Positions 27,470-38,860 of a DNA stretch of 64,000 nucleotides are shown here, piece by piece. Positions within the stretch are counted from its first letter, which is position 1. Each line of letters opens with the position of its first letter. The notes under the pieces are model-generated. The model ran no database searches. It saw only the letters and a list, made by a program, of their open reading frames with translations, and was not told the origin of the DNA. The position numbers were made by a program, and so were the translations under genes. Where the stretch lies: contig JAJNNQ010000008.1 in the NCBI GenBank assembly GCA_027886175.1, forward strand, positions 9,075,501 through 9,139,500, in the 5' to 3' direction. The DNA comes from Phylloscopus collybita (taxonomy: Eukaryota; Chordata; Aves; Passeriformes; Phylloscopidae).

Positions 27470-27890
27470 CACTGGGAATAAATACACCCTGGCGTGTGAG
27501 TCAGGTGTGCAGTCTGTGGGAAGGGCTGTGATTAGCCATTATGTATGTCCTACAGTCTTTCTCGTCTTACCGAGATGTGATTTTTATTTACAAGGCTCCC
27601 TTTCTCTGGCTGCAGTTCCATTAAGTTTTGCTGTAGCGTTGGAAGAGGCAGGCCCGTTAGCTGCACACAGATTTACTGTGCGAGTTTAAGCTAATGGATA
27701 CTTATCAGGCAGGCTGTATTTGGTGATCGTCCATCATTTGCTCATTAAACAGTGTATCTAAGTGATTCTCATTTCCTCCCTGCCATGTCTGGAAAGGAGG
27801 AAACTAGACACATTACGATGGAATATTAATGTCCTGGAGGATTTAGCCACCCATAATTAGATCTCCTTTGCATAAACCTGCTAGTGCTAC
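27470..27890. promoter_or_regulatory. Candidate conserved non-coding element
   Basis: About 420 bp of balanced, repeat-free sequence with several developmental factor motifs: GATTAGCCATTA near 27531, GCTAATGG near 27689, CATAATTAG at 27852-27860 and TTTGCAT at 27867-27873. There is no coding potential. Alignment to chicken or turtle would be decisive, and I could not run it. Confidence 0.35.
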
Positions 27891-27999
27891 CTTATTTTGT
27901 TGTTTGTCTTGTTCTCCTTAATCACCTTCACATCTTTTTCTGTTCCTAACGATCTTTTTTTCAGTTTCCCTTTGTAATTCTGTCCCATTTGTCTCATCC

Positions 28000-28074
28000 T
28001 TCTTCCTTTTTTTCTTTCTTTTTTTTTCTTTCGCTTTCTTTCTCTCTTTTTTTTTTTTTTTTTTTCTTTTCCTT
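28000..28074 (+). repeat. Polypyrimidine (T/C) tract
   Basis: About 75 bp of almost pure T and C with a single G, including a run of 19 T. On the other strand this is a GA-rich polypurine tract, so apparent Lys/Arg/Glu-rich ORFs here are artefacts. Such tracts can form triplex DNA. They are also good splicing-factor (PTB) sites, but no AG exon border follows. Confidence 0.9.
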
Positions 28075-28859
28075 GACCTAGTGAGCACAGCAGTCTGGGT
28101 TTCCCCACTCCTCCCTCCTTCACACAAAAAGGCTGACTTTGCCAGCAAAACCCACAGTCTCTGCCAAGCCCTATTACTGACTTTGGAGAAAAGCAGCTAG
28201 AGAACTTGTGCAAATTTAGGCTCTGAACTAGCTAAATAAGCCATGTCAGTAAACCCTCTTGTCTTATTCCCTGGCCTGCTGGCTCATGAAAGGACTAATA
28301 CATAACGGTCCTATTTAAGGTGGAAAAAACCCTTGTTGGCCAAGGGCCACCAATGGCTGGATCAGCTGCTCACTCAGGAGAGAACGGGGAGGTGGCTCTG
28401 GAGCTGGGAGCGATTGTGCCGAGGACTGTGCACGGTTCCCATGGGGGATCCCAGGGTTAGGGCATGGGCAAGGAACACACCATCACCTCTCTGGGGATGC
28501 CCCGGTGTCCCAGGGCTCCTTCCCACCCAGGGCCAAGTGTTACTAAAGCTGAATGGAAATGATCACACAAACAAGCAAAATGCCTTGTAAACATGGGGAA
28601 ACTTGAGAGGAATCTTCTGGTGAAGTTGATTTTCCAAGGGGAGTAATATAAAGCACACCCAACAGCTTCTGCCAGGTGCCTTTTTCTCCCCTGAATGTTG
28701 CTCCCCTGAAGGCACCAGGGGATTTCCCTTTCCTTGCTAGCTGCAAGGTACTGTAAACGCGTCGGGATACGCTCACAGGCATCTATTCTCAGCTGACTGG
28801 CAAAGCCCCTCCAAACTACCCATTCTGCTGCTGAATGTGAGGGTTTCTCTGTGCTCAGT

Positions 28860-29010
28860 GGCGGGAGAAAGCCCCAGCTGCGGACAAAGAGGGGCAGCCT
28901 GGTTCCTGGAGGAGGCGATGCCTGGCTCGGGGCCGGCTCTGCGCCCTGCAGCGCTCCCGGGCAGCGGCTGCAGCTCTGCCGCAGCGCCGCTGCATTTAAT
29001 AACAAATGGG
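28860..29010. promoter_or_regulatory. Small CpG cluster in upstream intron
   Basis: CG-rich stretch (CTCGGGGCCGGCTCTGCG, CAGCGCTCCCGGGCAGCGG, GCCGCAGCGCCGCTG) between AT-rich flanks. Repeat-free. It could be an enhancer or a minor promoter; nothing shows a start site. Confidence 0.3.
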
Positions 29011-32000
29011 GCTGCTTCTCATGCTGCTACTTCCCTCCTGCTGCAGATTTTTGTGTTTGCAGACTCTTGTCTCACCGATATGATGGAGAATATTATCAGG
29101 GAGCATCTAAGGAGAAGAGTGGGAAAGCCTTAGAGCAAACTGGGAGGTGATGTGAACAGGAGGGGTTGGCTGGCTTCTGCTCAGAGTAGCCATTTCCAAA
29201 CCTTTCCCACTGCTAGCTGTGGGGCTGCTCCCGGGGCTGTGCAGGGCTGACCCTCTCCGGGCAGCAGGCTTCGTAGAGCAGAGGTGTTCTCCTCTTTCAG
29301 TTTGAGGTATCAGCCTGTCTGCACCTCTCCAAAGGATGGGCTCTAGATGCGCGCGGAAAATACCAGGCTATTTAAAGTGTAGAGGTTGTTAACAGCCTTT
29401 GTGCTCCTGCCATGCCAAGCAGCTGGAAAGTGACTGCTTTACAATCCCCAATCCACAAAGTTTTGAGCATCCGCAGCTCCCTTTGACTTTGTGGAAATGG
29501 AAGCTGCTCTGCATTTTGCAGGATTAAGAGCACTGTATCAAATCCCAGGCTGCCAGTGCTGTGGGATGAGTCGTGGCACATGAATGGTGGTCGGATGGGG
29601 CTATTCTGTGTCCTGTGCTGATTTGGGAGCATGTAATTGCATGTGATGGGAGGGATGGAGCAAAGGCTGGCTAGGACAGCACCGAGTTGTGTCTGAAAGT
29701 GGCAAAGGAGCCTGAAGATTAGAGAAGATCATGGAGCTTCTGCGTGTGAGTACTGATAGCTAGGGCAGGAAAAGATGTGATTAATGTGTGACTGGCTTAC
29801 AATGCGGCTTGGTGCTGGAGTATTCCTCTAGAGGGAAAGCTGTGAGTCTTGACACGTACATTACAGCTAATACACAGGCATCAGTGAGACTTCCCTGGGT
29901 TTATCTGAGAGTTCCGTCACCAACAAAATCTAACAAAATCCTCCAAACTAAAAACGTGGCACCAGCATTTTGTGCATTCAAGGTATTTTGTGCCTGGTGT
30001 TTTCTAAGGTTGCTGGCAGGTGAGGGAGTGGCCCCGATCCTGAATGCAGTGCTTGGTAACAGCCCTGATTCAGGAAAGTTCCCCTCATCAGCCGTGGGAC
30101 ATGCTTCTAACCCATTAGATTTCTCAGTAGCTCCTCACACTCTCACAGTTCCTGATATTTTTGTTAGAGAACTATGGTGTTTTTATATTATGGGAAGTGT
30201 TAAACTGGTCCTTGTGGTCCTTGAAGCCTGTGTAATAGGATAAGGGAGCATACACATGCCATCAGAATTACTGAGGGGCTGTTGCTCACTTGTAAAGCTT
30301 GATTGCATCTAGAAATCAACATTTGGTGCAGAAGCATCTTACTTTGATAAGGTTAACTTCTTTCCTGGGAGTGATAAAGTGTTAAATAAGCACTGTGACT
30401 GTGAATGGAGTTCAGGTAATGGTAGCCCCATAAATAGATGTTCTCACTCTTAGGGGAATGGATGCTGAATCCTTTCAGAAGTTTCTCTGAGCACAAAGAA
30501 CTGAAATCTTTGAGCCTGCAGCACTCGTGACCTAGCAATTAAATAAGCATCCTTGGAGAACATCTGAGACAAGCGGGCAAAATGCAAATATTTGGCATGT
30601 GCAGGAGTGCTGTATTGTGATGTTGCCATTGCCCACAGTTCCTCCCTATGTCAGCTGTGTGCTTGTTCTGGCTCTCGCATTTGGGCCCCACAGTCAGCTG
30701 GAGCAGAACAGAGGTCTTCTTTGGGCAGGACAGCAGGGAGTCCTCCTGTGCTGGGGCAGAACAGGGAGGGGAGGCAGATGTGTCCTTCCAGTGCCAGCAA
30801 TGACCTCCCTGTGCCAGGCCTCAGGTGGGCAGTGCACAAACGTAGCCCTCTTTTGAGCTGACTAACAATAAGAATTTCTGTGCTGCTGGACCAAGGCTAT
30901 TTTCAAGTCAAACCCAGCCTTCCTGAAGGGTGTCAGTTTCATAGATGGCCCTAGATTTCAGCAAAGACATAGATGTAGCAGGCACACGCTTTGGTGAGAT
31001 TCCTATAACTATCTCATGATCATCACCCTGAAGGATGTAGCTTAAAAAGTCTCTTTTTATTTGCAGTATTTTATCTCTGTGTGCTGGCAAATACTACGGA
31101 TCATTTACAAAAGAGAAGAAAAATAAGTTAATACTTTAAAAATAGAAATAGAGTGCTGTGAGTGTCAATATCAAGGTATAGTACTGGACTTTGAAACTTT
31201 TAACCTTTTTTTTTAAATAAACTACATAGCGGTTTTGGCACGAAAAGTCATGTGTACCCTCTCTGTTAGTCAGTGTGTTGCACCATGAGTATTGTGCCAA
31301 AGACACATGGAGTTGAGTGGGACCAAACTTTTGCCTTCTTGCTGTATTGTTTCTGTATTACTGAAGAAGTAAAAATAGGCTTTTCCAAAGCATTTTAAGC
31401 TGATCATTCTGATGGAGAGAGCAAATAGAGATCAGAGTAAGAGTGTACTTGCTTAGCAACTTCTGTGTTCCAACCATGGCTTAATGTGCAGGCGCACCAT
31501 GTAAATTGGGCAGAAAACAGGCTGAATTTGTGAAAGAAAATGGGAAGAATCCAATCCAGCAAAAAAACCATGTGAAGTACATCTGTGAACATTCTGCTCA
31601 CAGCTTAACATCAGTGATTTTCCATGTCTTCATTTTCAATGCCTGGTATGAAATGCCTCCAAAATTTCAAGAGTACTGAGCCTTTACCATCTTGTCACCA
31701 GGATTCTTGAAAAGTACTTAGAATTGATACAAGATCTCTAGTTGCTTTGGAAAATCAGGGTTCTCAGTCTTGAATGGTGCTGCTGTTTCCTGTGGTCTTC
31801 CCAAGCTGCAGAGTGTTTCATGCACATGGATGCTCCTGCCCATGCTGAACATCAGCATTGTGGACTTGAGTGTCCACATATTCAGAGTGATTAACTAGCA
31901 CAGATAGAAGTGTCTAGTCCTTGATTTTGATAGTTATGAGTATGTCTAGCATGTCTCAGAAAATGTATTTTCCTGCTGTTGAAGTGGGAATTATTCTTAC

Positions 32001-35000
32001 TCTGCAGTGTATTTTGAGAGTGATTGTATTGAATTCTTTGTATTTCTTCCTTGGCTTTGTTTTGCCCATTACCACAAGTTAAGTAACAGCATCTACACAG
32101 TGACTGTTGACACACATGGTCACCTGAGCAAGCCTAGGTTTCAAGGAATGATGACAAAAGTATTAAGAAACTGAAAATTCAGCTTAAGTGAATCATTCTC
32201 TGGCTAATATATTATGGACTAAGGGTGTTTTTGACTTTGTTCTCAGTAGTGAGACATGGAAATCCCTTCACAGCCATAGTGACTAAAGCTCTTCTGGGTC
32301 CACTATGCCCTGCCAGGGAGGGCTTGCCAGGTCCTAGGGCAGTCCCAGGGGGCCTGTCCCCAGGTGGGGATCTGTGGGACTCCTGCCCTCCGTGAACAGC
32401 ATCATGTCCCCAGATCTCCAACCAGCCTGGGAAGCCTCTTCCTGCTTCCCTATAGCTCCAGCAATAGACATGTGCAGCTGAGCAAATTTCAGCTGCAAAT
32501 GCTTGGCTACTGAAGTTGACTTTAGGACGAAGAAAACATTATATTTCCTTCTGACTTCCATGGCTTCTGCTCACTGCTGAGGTTGAGGAAAAGCCAGCAG
32601 TTACACCACTTCAAATGCTGGCTCCTTAAATAACCATTTATATCCAGTAGATTAGGCAACTACAGAGGAACCTTGCAGCTCTTGGTTTTATGCCCATTAT
32701 GGAGAGGGAGGAGAAGCACAGGGCGTTTAGTGTCTCCCTACAATTACACTTCCTGTCTGTGACAAAGCCTGATCACCTATTTTTTGCTTCAGCTTCACAG
32801 ATGCCATTTCCCATCAAACCTTTGGGGCTTCTTAATGGGTGTGTAGACGTAGTCTTTTGGTCTTTCTTTTCTGGATGTGGTTGCTTTTTCTCCTTGTTCC
32901 TCTCTGCCCACTGAGTAGCTGGATGGATGGATGGGCAGTTGAGGATCAAATGCTTGAGTCAGTTGATACTGCAATTCCTCTTGGAACAGACTTGGCTGCT
33001 ACTTTTTCTTATGGTTTAGCCTCTGAAAGATAATGCTTGCTTAAAAGAGTTAAAGGAAAAATGGAAAAGCAGAGGGAAAGGTGGTGGTAGTGTTGTGAGC
33101 AGCAGCTGCAGGGTGATGTGTCTGTGCCTAAGCTCAGGAGGCTCTTCTTTCCATGGATATGGAACACTGTCAGCTCTGTGGTGGGTCTGTGCAAATAGAG
33201 GGGGAGAACCTGAAACCATGACTGCAATAATATAAAGTGAATTTCAGTGCCATTGCCTCCACGTGAATGTTCTCTGTCCCCTTTTCAGTCATTAGGGAGC
33301 AAAGCAAATTAATGCCAACAGAGGCTGATTCAAACCTTTGCCCTCATTTAAGGGATTCCAAAAACCGTGGTTTTGTTACGTGCTGGAGCCAGCTGCCCTA
33401 GAGCAGCTCAAGGACTGGAGCAGTCTTTGGTGTTTAACCAACATGAAAGTCAGTGTGTTGCTAAAATTGTCAATGACCAGTGCAGATCCATATACTACTC
33501 CTTGACTAGGACCAAATTTATCTCATATGTATTTTCAGCAGACTGGGTTTTTTTAATATCTCTTTCCAAGACAAAATGTAAAGAAATAAAAAAACTTCAG
33601 CATAAAAGTAGTAATATAAAAAAAAACCTCTCCAAGAAAAACAACCAAAAAGCAGTCAAGGATAAAATAAAATTAAAACATTCCCCTTGTCTGTTTTGAG
33701 TAAGGTACACGAATTTCCAACTTGTCTTATTGAGTTTTAGAGCAAAACCCCTCCCAGGTGTATATAGATTTTGATGTTAAAGTGAGACATGCATTTGTGT
33801 AAGGCTGAAATGGTATTTCAGATAACTGCATCCAGAGTTTTTCTGTTAAGAGATGGGTGGAGGTGGGAACAAGATGGTGGCCTGCAGGACACAAAATGGT
33901 AGGTGAGGCCTCAGGAGGGAGCACGCGCCAGCCAAGCCGGCTCTGCCACCGTCAGGGAATAGGACCAATAATGGCTTCAATAAGCTTCTAGCTTTGCCTC
34001 TTGTTTTCCCTCTGTCATTCTGGAATTTAATATTATGTGACATGGCCTTTATGCTAACATAGACTCTGAAAAAAGTATAGCCAAGCCTCAAGTATGATTT
34101 CTCCAAAGAAATGGCTGAATTTCATGTTCCTCCATTAGTAAACACACAGATTTAAGAGAACCAGAGTGGTGCCATTCTGCGGAGCACACATTTTTCTATG
34201 GTTTGGACGTAAAATTACATTTGTTAAGGCACTGCCCATGTAAATGATATTCTCTGTTCCTAATGCCATATGATGTTACCACTAACATCAACTTGATGCC
34301 AGAATTCTGCACTGGACTGGGGTGAAAAATGTGAGGAGAGCAGAAAATCGAGACTCTTGTGATGCAAATGTCAGTGTAAATATTCACTGGAGCAGGTTGG
34401 CCTGAGCATGCAGGGCTGGTCAACAGGGGTTGTGTTTGTGGCTTTGCAATATGGTTTGGATTCCAGTTGCAGAATTCTACAGAATGTGCATTTGAATCCA
34501 GCATAATGTGGATGAAAGGGTGAGCGATAGTTCAGTGCATGGAGTAAATAATATTAATTAGAAAATAAAGACCTATAATTCAAATTCATTTGGTGTCAGG
34601 GTGACAGAGAGGGCAGCTGATGATGATAAACTTTTGCAATTCAAAAGAAAAATTTCTGCAGTTACTGCATTCAAATGCCCAGTCTGACATTAGTATAACC
34701 AGCACTGATTTCAGTAACAGCAGGATTAGACACTTCTTTGCCCTGCCTGTTGTTGGCTGTTCTCTTAGTTATTTTTAAGAATGTAAGAATCAAGTGGTGT
34801 TTTTATAATTCTTAACAGGCAGAAGGTTTTAGCTATGTCACTTGCAAGTGCTGAGCACTGGCTCTGACAGCCTTCACAGCAACAACAAGGCAGTTATTTG
34901 TGACTGCCGTATCACAGAATGCGCTTATACATCAAGATAGTATTTTTTAATTTTGAAAAATCCCTGAAGATATCACTGGGTTCTGAATATGGCAGATGTG

Positions 35001-35420
35001 CTAGGATGACATAAGTCAGGCAATTTTTTCTTTACAGAACAGTTCTTTACTATGATCTGTTGAAACATCCATTTCAAAAACAACCTCTATATTTACAATG
35101 GCAATTTTGCACATGCAAGTTGTGAATGTACAACATTTCAAATATGAATACTTACCAGGTAGTGGTGTTTAAACATCTGTTAAAGTTTCACATGAACTTA
35201 CTACCACCCGTCCAGGAAGAAAATGCAAACACAAATCCCATATTTAAGTTTAAAAGTAGGAAAAATCTCTTTGCTAAATTTCCACCTTATGAATTATTTT
35301 ATAGAAAGCAGTAAGTTCTTTTTCAGCAGTGGAGAAGTCTGTTTTAATACTTAATGTCATAGTGGACCTAGTTTTCTGATGACTTTGCTTTCCAGTTGGT
35401 TTGCTTTAGTAATCACAACT
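29011..35420. other. Intron leading to exon A
   Basis: Unique intron sequence with no recognisable repeat. The last 20 bases before exon A form its pyrimidine tract. Small ORFs only. Confidence 0.7.
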
Positions 35421-35440
35421 TATTTTTGGTTTTTTTTCAG

Positions 35441-35500
35441 TTGAAGAGGGTGAATCTTCAGATTTTGCTTTGACCTGGGACTCGTCAGTGACTCAATCAG
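35441..35500 (+). CDS. ZNF423: ZNF423 N-terminal coding exon (exon A)
   Basis: This 60-bp coding exon belongs to ZNF423 (OAZ/EBFAZ), a nuclear multi-C2H2 transcription factor that partners EBF/COE proteins and BMP-activated SMADs. The acceptor is a T-rich tract ending in CAG at 35438-35440. The donor is CAG|GTAAAT at 35501. The exon completes a codon begun upstream (G|TT, Val), then encodes 19 residues including EEGESSDF and WDSSVT, and ends with the first base of a Gly codon, so it is phase 1 in and phase 1 out. From memory, the mammalian protein has EEGEASDFSLAWDSSVT here, which is a near match. The segment is acidic, contains no zinc finger and follows the short exon-1 peptide (MSRRKQ... 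or MHKKR in mammals), which is not in this window. Its phase matches the exon at 61734. The closest paralogue, ZNF521, differs clearly here, so ZNF423 is preferred. Confidence 0.95.
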
Positions 35501-35779
35501 GTAAATATTTTAGGTTCTTCTGATTGCAAAAACTGCCAGAAAGCTGCCAGGCTTTTTACAGGAACTGTATTTTGTATGTCACATTCCTGTCTCAAATCCA
35601 AGACTACCCACTGCAACACAATTTTTATATCAGTTCCATATGGTCAATAAAATCTATTACACACAGAGACTAATATACTCTTATCCTCCAGAGACCCATT
35701 CTTTCTTCTTGTGGGCACACTGAAACGGGTTGTGATTTCTCCAGTATAACCACTTTGAAGTTTTCTGCAATGGGCACTG

Positions 35780-36120
35780 TTACACATTCATTCCAATCTA
35801 ATTACATAAAAGCTGCTTTAATAGGAATTTTAAGCCTCGGTCTCAACTGGAATGTGTGTATTTCTCCTCTCGGAGGAAATTGGAAAGTACTGTCAGGACT
35901 GGAGAATAAAAGTGGTACATTGCCATGGTAGAAAGATTTAAAATTTGAACGAGCTTTTGGTCTGCTTGACAGTAATAAACATGTGTCTGAGGCTCGTTCA
36001 TCCATGTTAGGTCAATAATTTGAATAAACAGAGGTTCAAGAAACTGAACAGGATAAATCAAGTTTGTCTGTGTAATACGTATTGATAACACAAGCATGAG
36101 GGTAAATGTCAGATTAGTTT
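35780..36120. promoter_or_regulatory. Candidate conserved non-coding element after exon A
   Basis: Repeat-free AT-rich stretch starting 280 bp after exon A. It contains CTAATTAC near 35798, a TGCCATGG (half RFX-like) site at 35931-35938 and GACAGTAATAAAC near 35969. Placement in the first part of an intron supports regulatory use. The assignment is inference. Confidence 0.3.
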
Positions 36121-36595
36121 GTGTTCAAAGTAACTAGCCACATCTCAGTCACTGTGCCCCATGTAGATATTCCGCTGTCTGTTTTTAACATTTATGAGAT
36201 GCTCAGAATATTTTTGCTTTTGAAGCCAGTAAGTCTATTTCTGTGCTCTCTCCACACTGGACTGTGCAATGGTATTCTCTTAAAAGCTCACCAATGATAT
36301 GAAAAGAGCTGAGAAAGTGAGCAGTAAGATGAAAACCAACAACAGTGTTGCATTCCTGGTTAGACGGGTTTTGTAAGAGCCACGGGGAGCCTGGCTCCCA
36401 GGAGACACTTTCTTACCGAAGTGAGCATCTGTCTGGTCTCGAAGGCACCAAGTGCCTTTGTGTGGCACTTTGTGGCCTCTCGCTTTGTACCCACTGCGCT
36501 CTCACACGCATCTTCTGGGGCGCTGGGTGCTCCTTCTCTGGGCGCTCCGGCTGTTTGCAGGGGTTTGTGTTTTCACCAGTCTTTGATAGCAAATA

Positions 36596-36597
<2 letters not shown>

Positions 36598-36632
<35 letters not shown>
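36598..36632 (+). repeat. (GCT)n trinucleotide repeat, 11 units plus 2 bases
   Basis: This is an uninterrupted 35-bp GCT/CTG tract (CAG on the other strand) 1.1 kb into the intron after exon A. The flanks are GC-richer than most of the intron. It is not in a supported coding exon, so runs of Gln, Ala, Cys or Leu translated from it are not meaningful. Perfect CTG/CAG tracts of this length are usually length-variable. Confidence 0.95.
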
Positions 36633-37120
36633 AAACCCCCAGCTGTGATGTCGAAGGCCCCTTTGTGCCTGGAGCTAACGGTGCATGAAAAGAGCGCTCG
36701 CCAGCTCTCTTGCTTGACCTTCATCTCAAACAGCACTGGAGTGGAGTTACCGGTGTGATCTATCACAAGTCTGGAAGTGTATTAAATTCAAAATAGGCTT
36801 TGGTTCAAAACAATGACCAAAAAAAAAATAAAATTTCTGTGCACAGCAGAGTTAACTTGGGCTCGGTGTTGGTGACTATGCCTTAAGTAAAAGACAGACT
36901 GTGAAAGGCTTGTACCAAATTAGTTGAGTCTCCATTTTTCTTCATTTACTCCCACAATTACAGCTCTCATTCAAGACGTCGGATGTGGGAGAAAATGTAT
37001 TGTATGCATGATTTATGGCAGCTTTAGGAAACTGTGTGTTAATTGGGGAATTTTCTTCTTAATACATTTAGTAGCTACAGATGTCAATCTTGGATATGTA
37101 TAAAGATATAATACCATATC

Positions 37121-38829
37121 CTGTCAAGCTGGGATGCAGTACATGGGACACAAGTTGCAAGTTGGAATATGATTGAGGAATTACACAGAAAAAGCTTAAA
37201 AAGCCCAAGTTTGTGGTGGTGTGGCTGTGTGGAGTCACTGGCTCTTGTGTGGTGTGGCTCCACAGCTATATTCAGTAACTGAAACCAGTCCCTCAGTCCC
37301 AGTGTGTGAGACTTTCATTATGTTCTTTTATGATCTTCCTGTTTGCATTAGCTTCAGTAGTGTGATGTTGAAGTTCAATAAAGGGTGAAAAAACACGCTT
37401 CAATTTCTTGTTTCATGCCCCTTCCTTCCCTGGCCCAAAATGACAAAATTGCCTCCCCTTCCTTGACTCCCCCAAAAGGAAAAAAAAAAACCCCAAAGGG
37501 CAAACCTGGGACTTGTTAACTCTGAAACATTTGCCAGATGTTTCAAATTAACATATTTCTCTCCCTCTTTCTCCTGTATGTGTTTGTACATCTCTGTGTG
37601 TGTGCAAACACATACGAAATGACTTCTGAAAAATTCTGTTGGCAGTCTGCACAGCTGCTGTGGGCTGGGGGAGTCATGGTTCCAGGGTTGGGTGGTATGT
37701 AGGAACAGCAAGAGCTCTTACAGGTAGAATGTAAACTTTAAACTTTTAAAAAATATATAAATATATTTTTGTAGTAGCAAAATAATTATATAGGTGTGTG
37801 GAAAAAAGGAGTTTTGCTGCTATATTTTATTTTGTTCATCTAACCAGTAGAAGTTGTTCCGAAATTTTTTTTTGTGAGCATGAGTTGAGTCTGCAGTCAT
37901 GGGTCTTGCCTAGGTGGCTCTGATGACTGTGTGTCCTTGGTGTGCCAAACATGGGGCTCCAAGCTCGGGGTCTCCTGAGGGAGCCTCTCTGCTCCTGACA
38001 CGTGCTGAGGGTGCACAGCCTGAGCATCCCTGACCAGAGCATGGCACAGGGCAAGGGGCTGCCCATGGGAGCTGCTTAGTGCAGCCCATGGAAATTTGGC
38101 TGTGAACACCATGGCAAAGAAATCCTGTTCTCAGATGGGTCTGTTTGGTGATGGCTTGGTACAGGACCATATTTTCCTCTGGCAGTGTGTGTGCACAAGT
38201 TGCTGTCTGCTCTGGCATATCTGCTCGCTCCTGGTAAAATCTGCCAAGGCAAAACGCTTTGCAGGAATTCAGCCCGTGATGTAGTTGCACTGAGGAATTT
38301 ATTCCAGTATTTCAAATACAGCTAGAAATAGTTTATTTTTTTAATAACAACAACCTTAAGACTGTACATAGTAATGTAGAGAATCAAAAAACATAGAAAA
38401 GGCAGAGGCTGCCCTTGCACCAGGGTGAATAATCTGAGTGTCCACCAGTACTGTTTTAACAATGGGCATATAGCAAATTTCCTTCCTCTTCAGGTTTTGT
38501 AAACATCTTTTCCTTAATGTAAAAGGAAGAAAAAAAGCTTTTCCTTTCCACTCCTAATCCAAGGACTTAGTTTGTTGTTAAATAGCTGGTCAGGCATGTT
38601 TTGCTGCCTAAGAGGCAGAGATGTTTTCTGTTCCAGAGGAACAGTGTAGCTGAGTATTTCTTCCCCCTGCTTTCCCCCACCCACAACAGCACGTGCAGCC
38701 CTTACAGCCTGTCTGTCCCACTCCAAAAGTGTCACTGGGGGTGGACTGGGCAGGGCTGCTGGGGGCCAGGCAAGTGCCCACCTCTGCTCTGCAAAAAGGG
38801 TTCTGGCTTCTTTGAGGCCAGAAATGTGG

Positions 38830-38860
<31 letters not shown>

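Larger units (their letters stand above)
1..35440 (+). other. ZNF423: ZNF423 intron upstream of exon A (partial)
   Basis: This runs from the left edge to the exon-A acceptor. No exon matching the usual ZNF423 first-exon peptides (MSRRKQ... or MHKKR) was found on a read for ATG codons followed by suitable residues and a phase-1 donor, so those exons must lie further upstream. The sequence is mixed AT-rich intron with GC-richer patches near 5.0-5.25, 6.3-6.8, 12.4-13.5, 15.1-15.3, 21.8-22.0 and 28.4-29.0 kb. ORFs inside are short, overlap on both strands and show no recognisable protein family. If the CpG island at 12.4-13.5 kb is a promoter, only the part after 13543 is intron for that transcript. 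Confidence 0.85.

Noticed and set aside
27887..28213. Lys/Arg-rich minus-strand ORF
   Set aside because: It is a translation of the polypyrimidine tract at 28000-28074.
36413..36766. ORF with a polyglutamine run on the minus strand
   Set aside because: The run is the (GCT)n microsatellite read in one frame. Poly-Ala and poly-Cys frames are also open, and no exon borders support translation.
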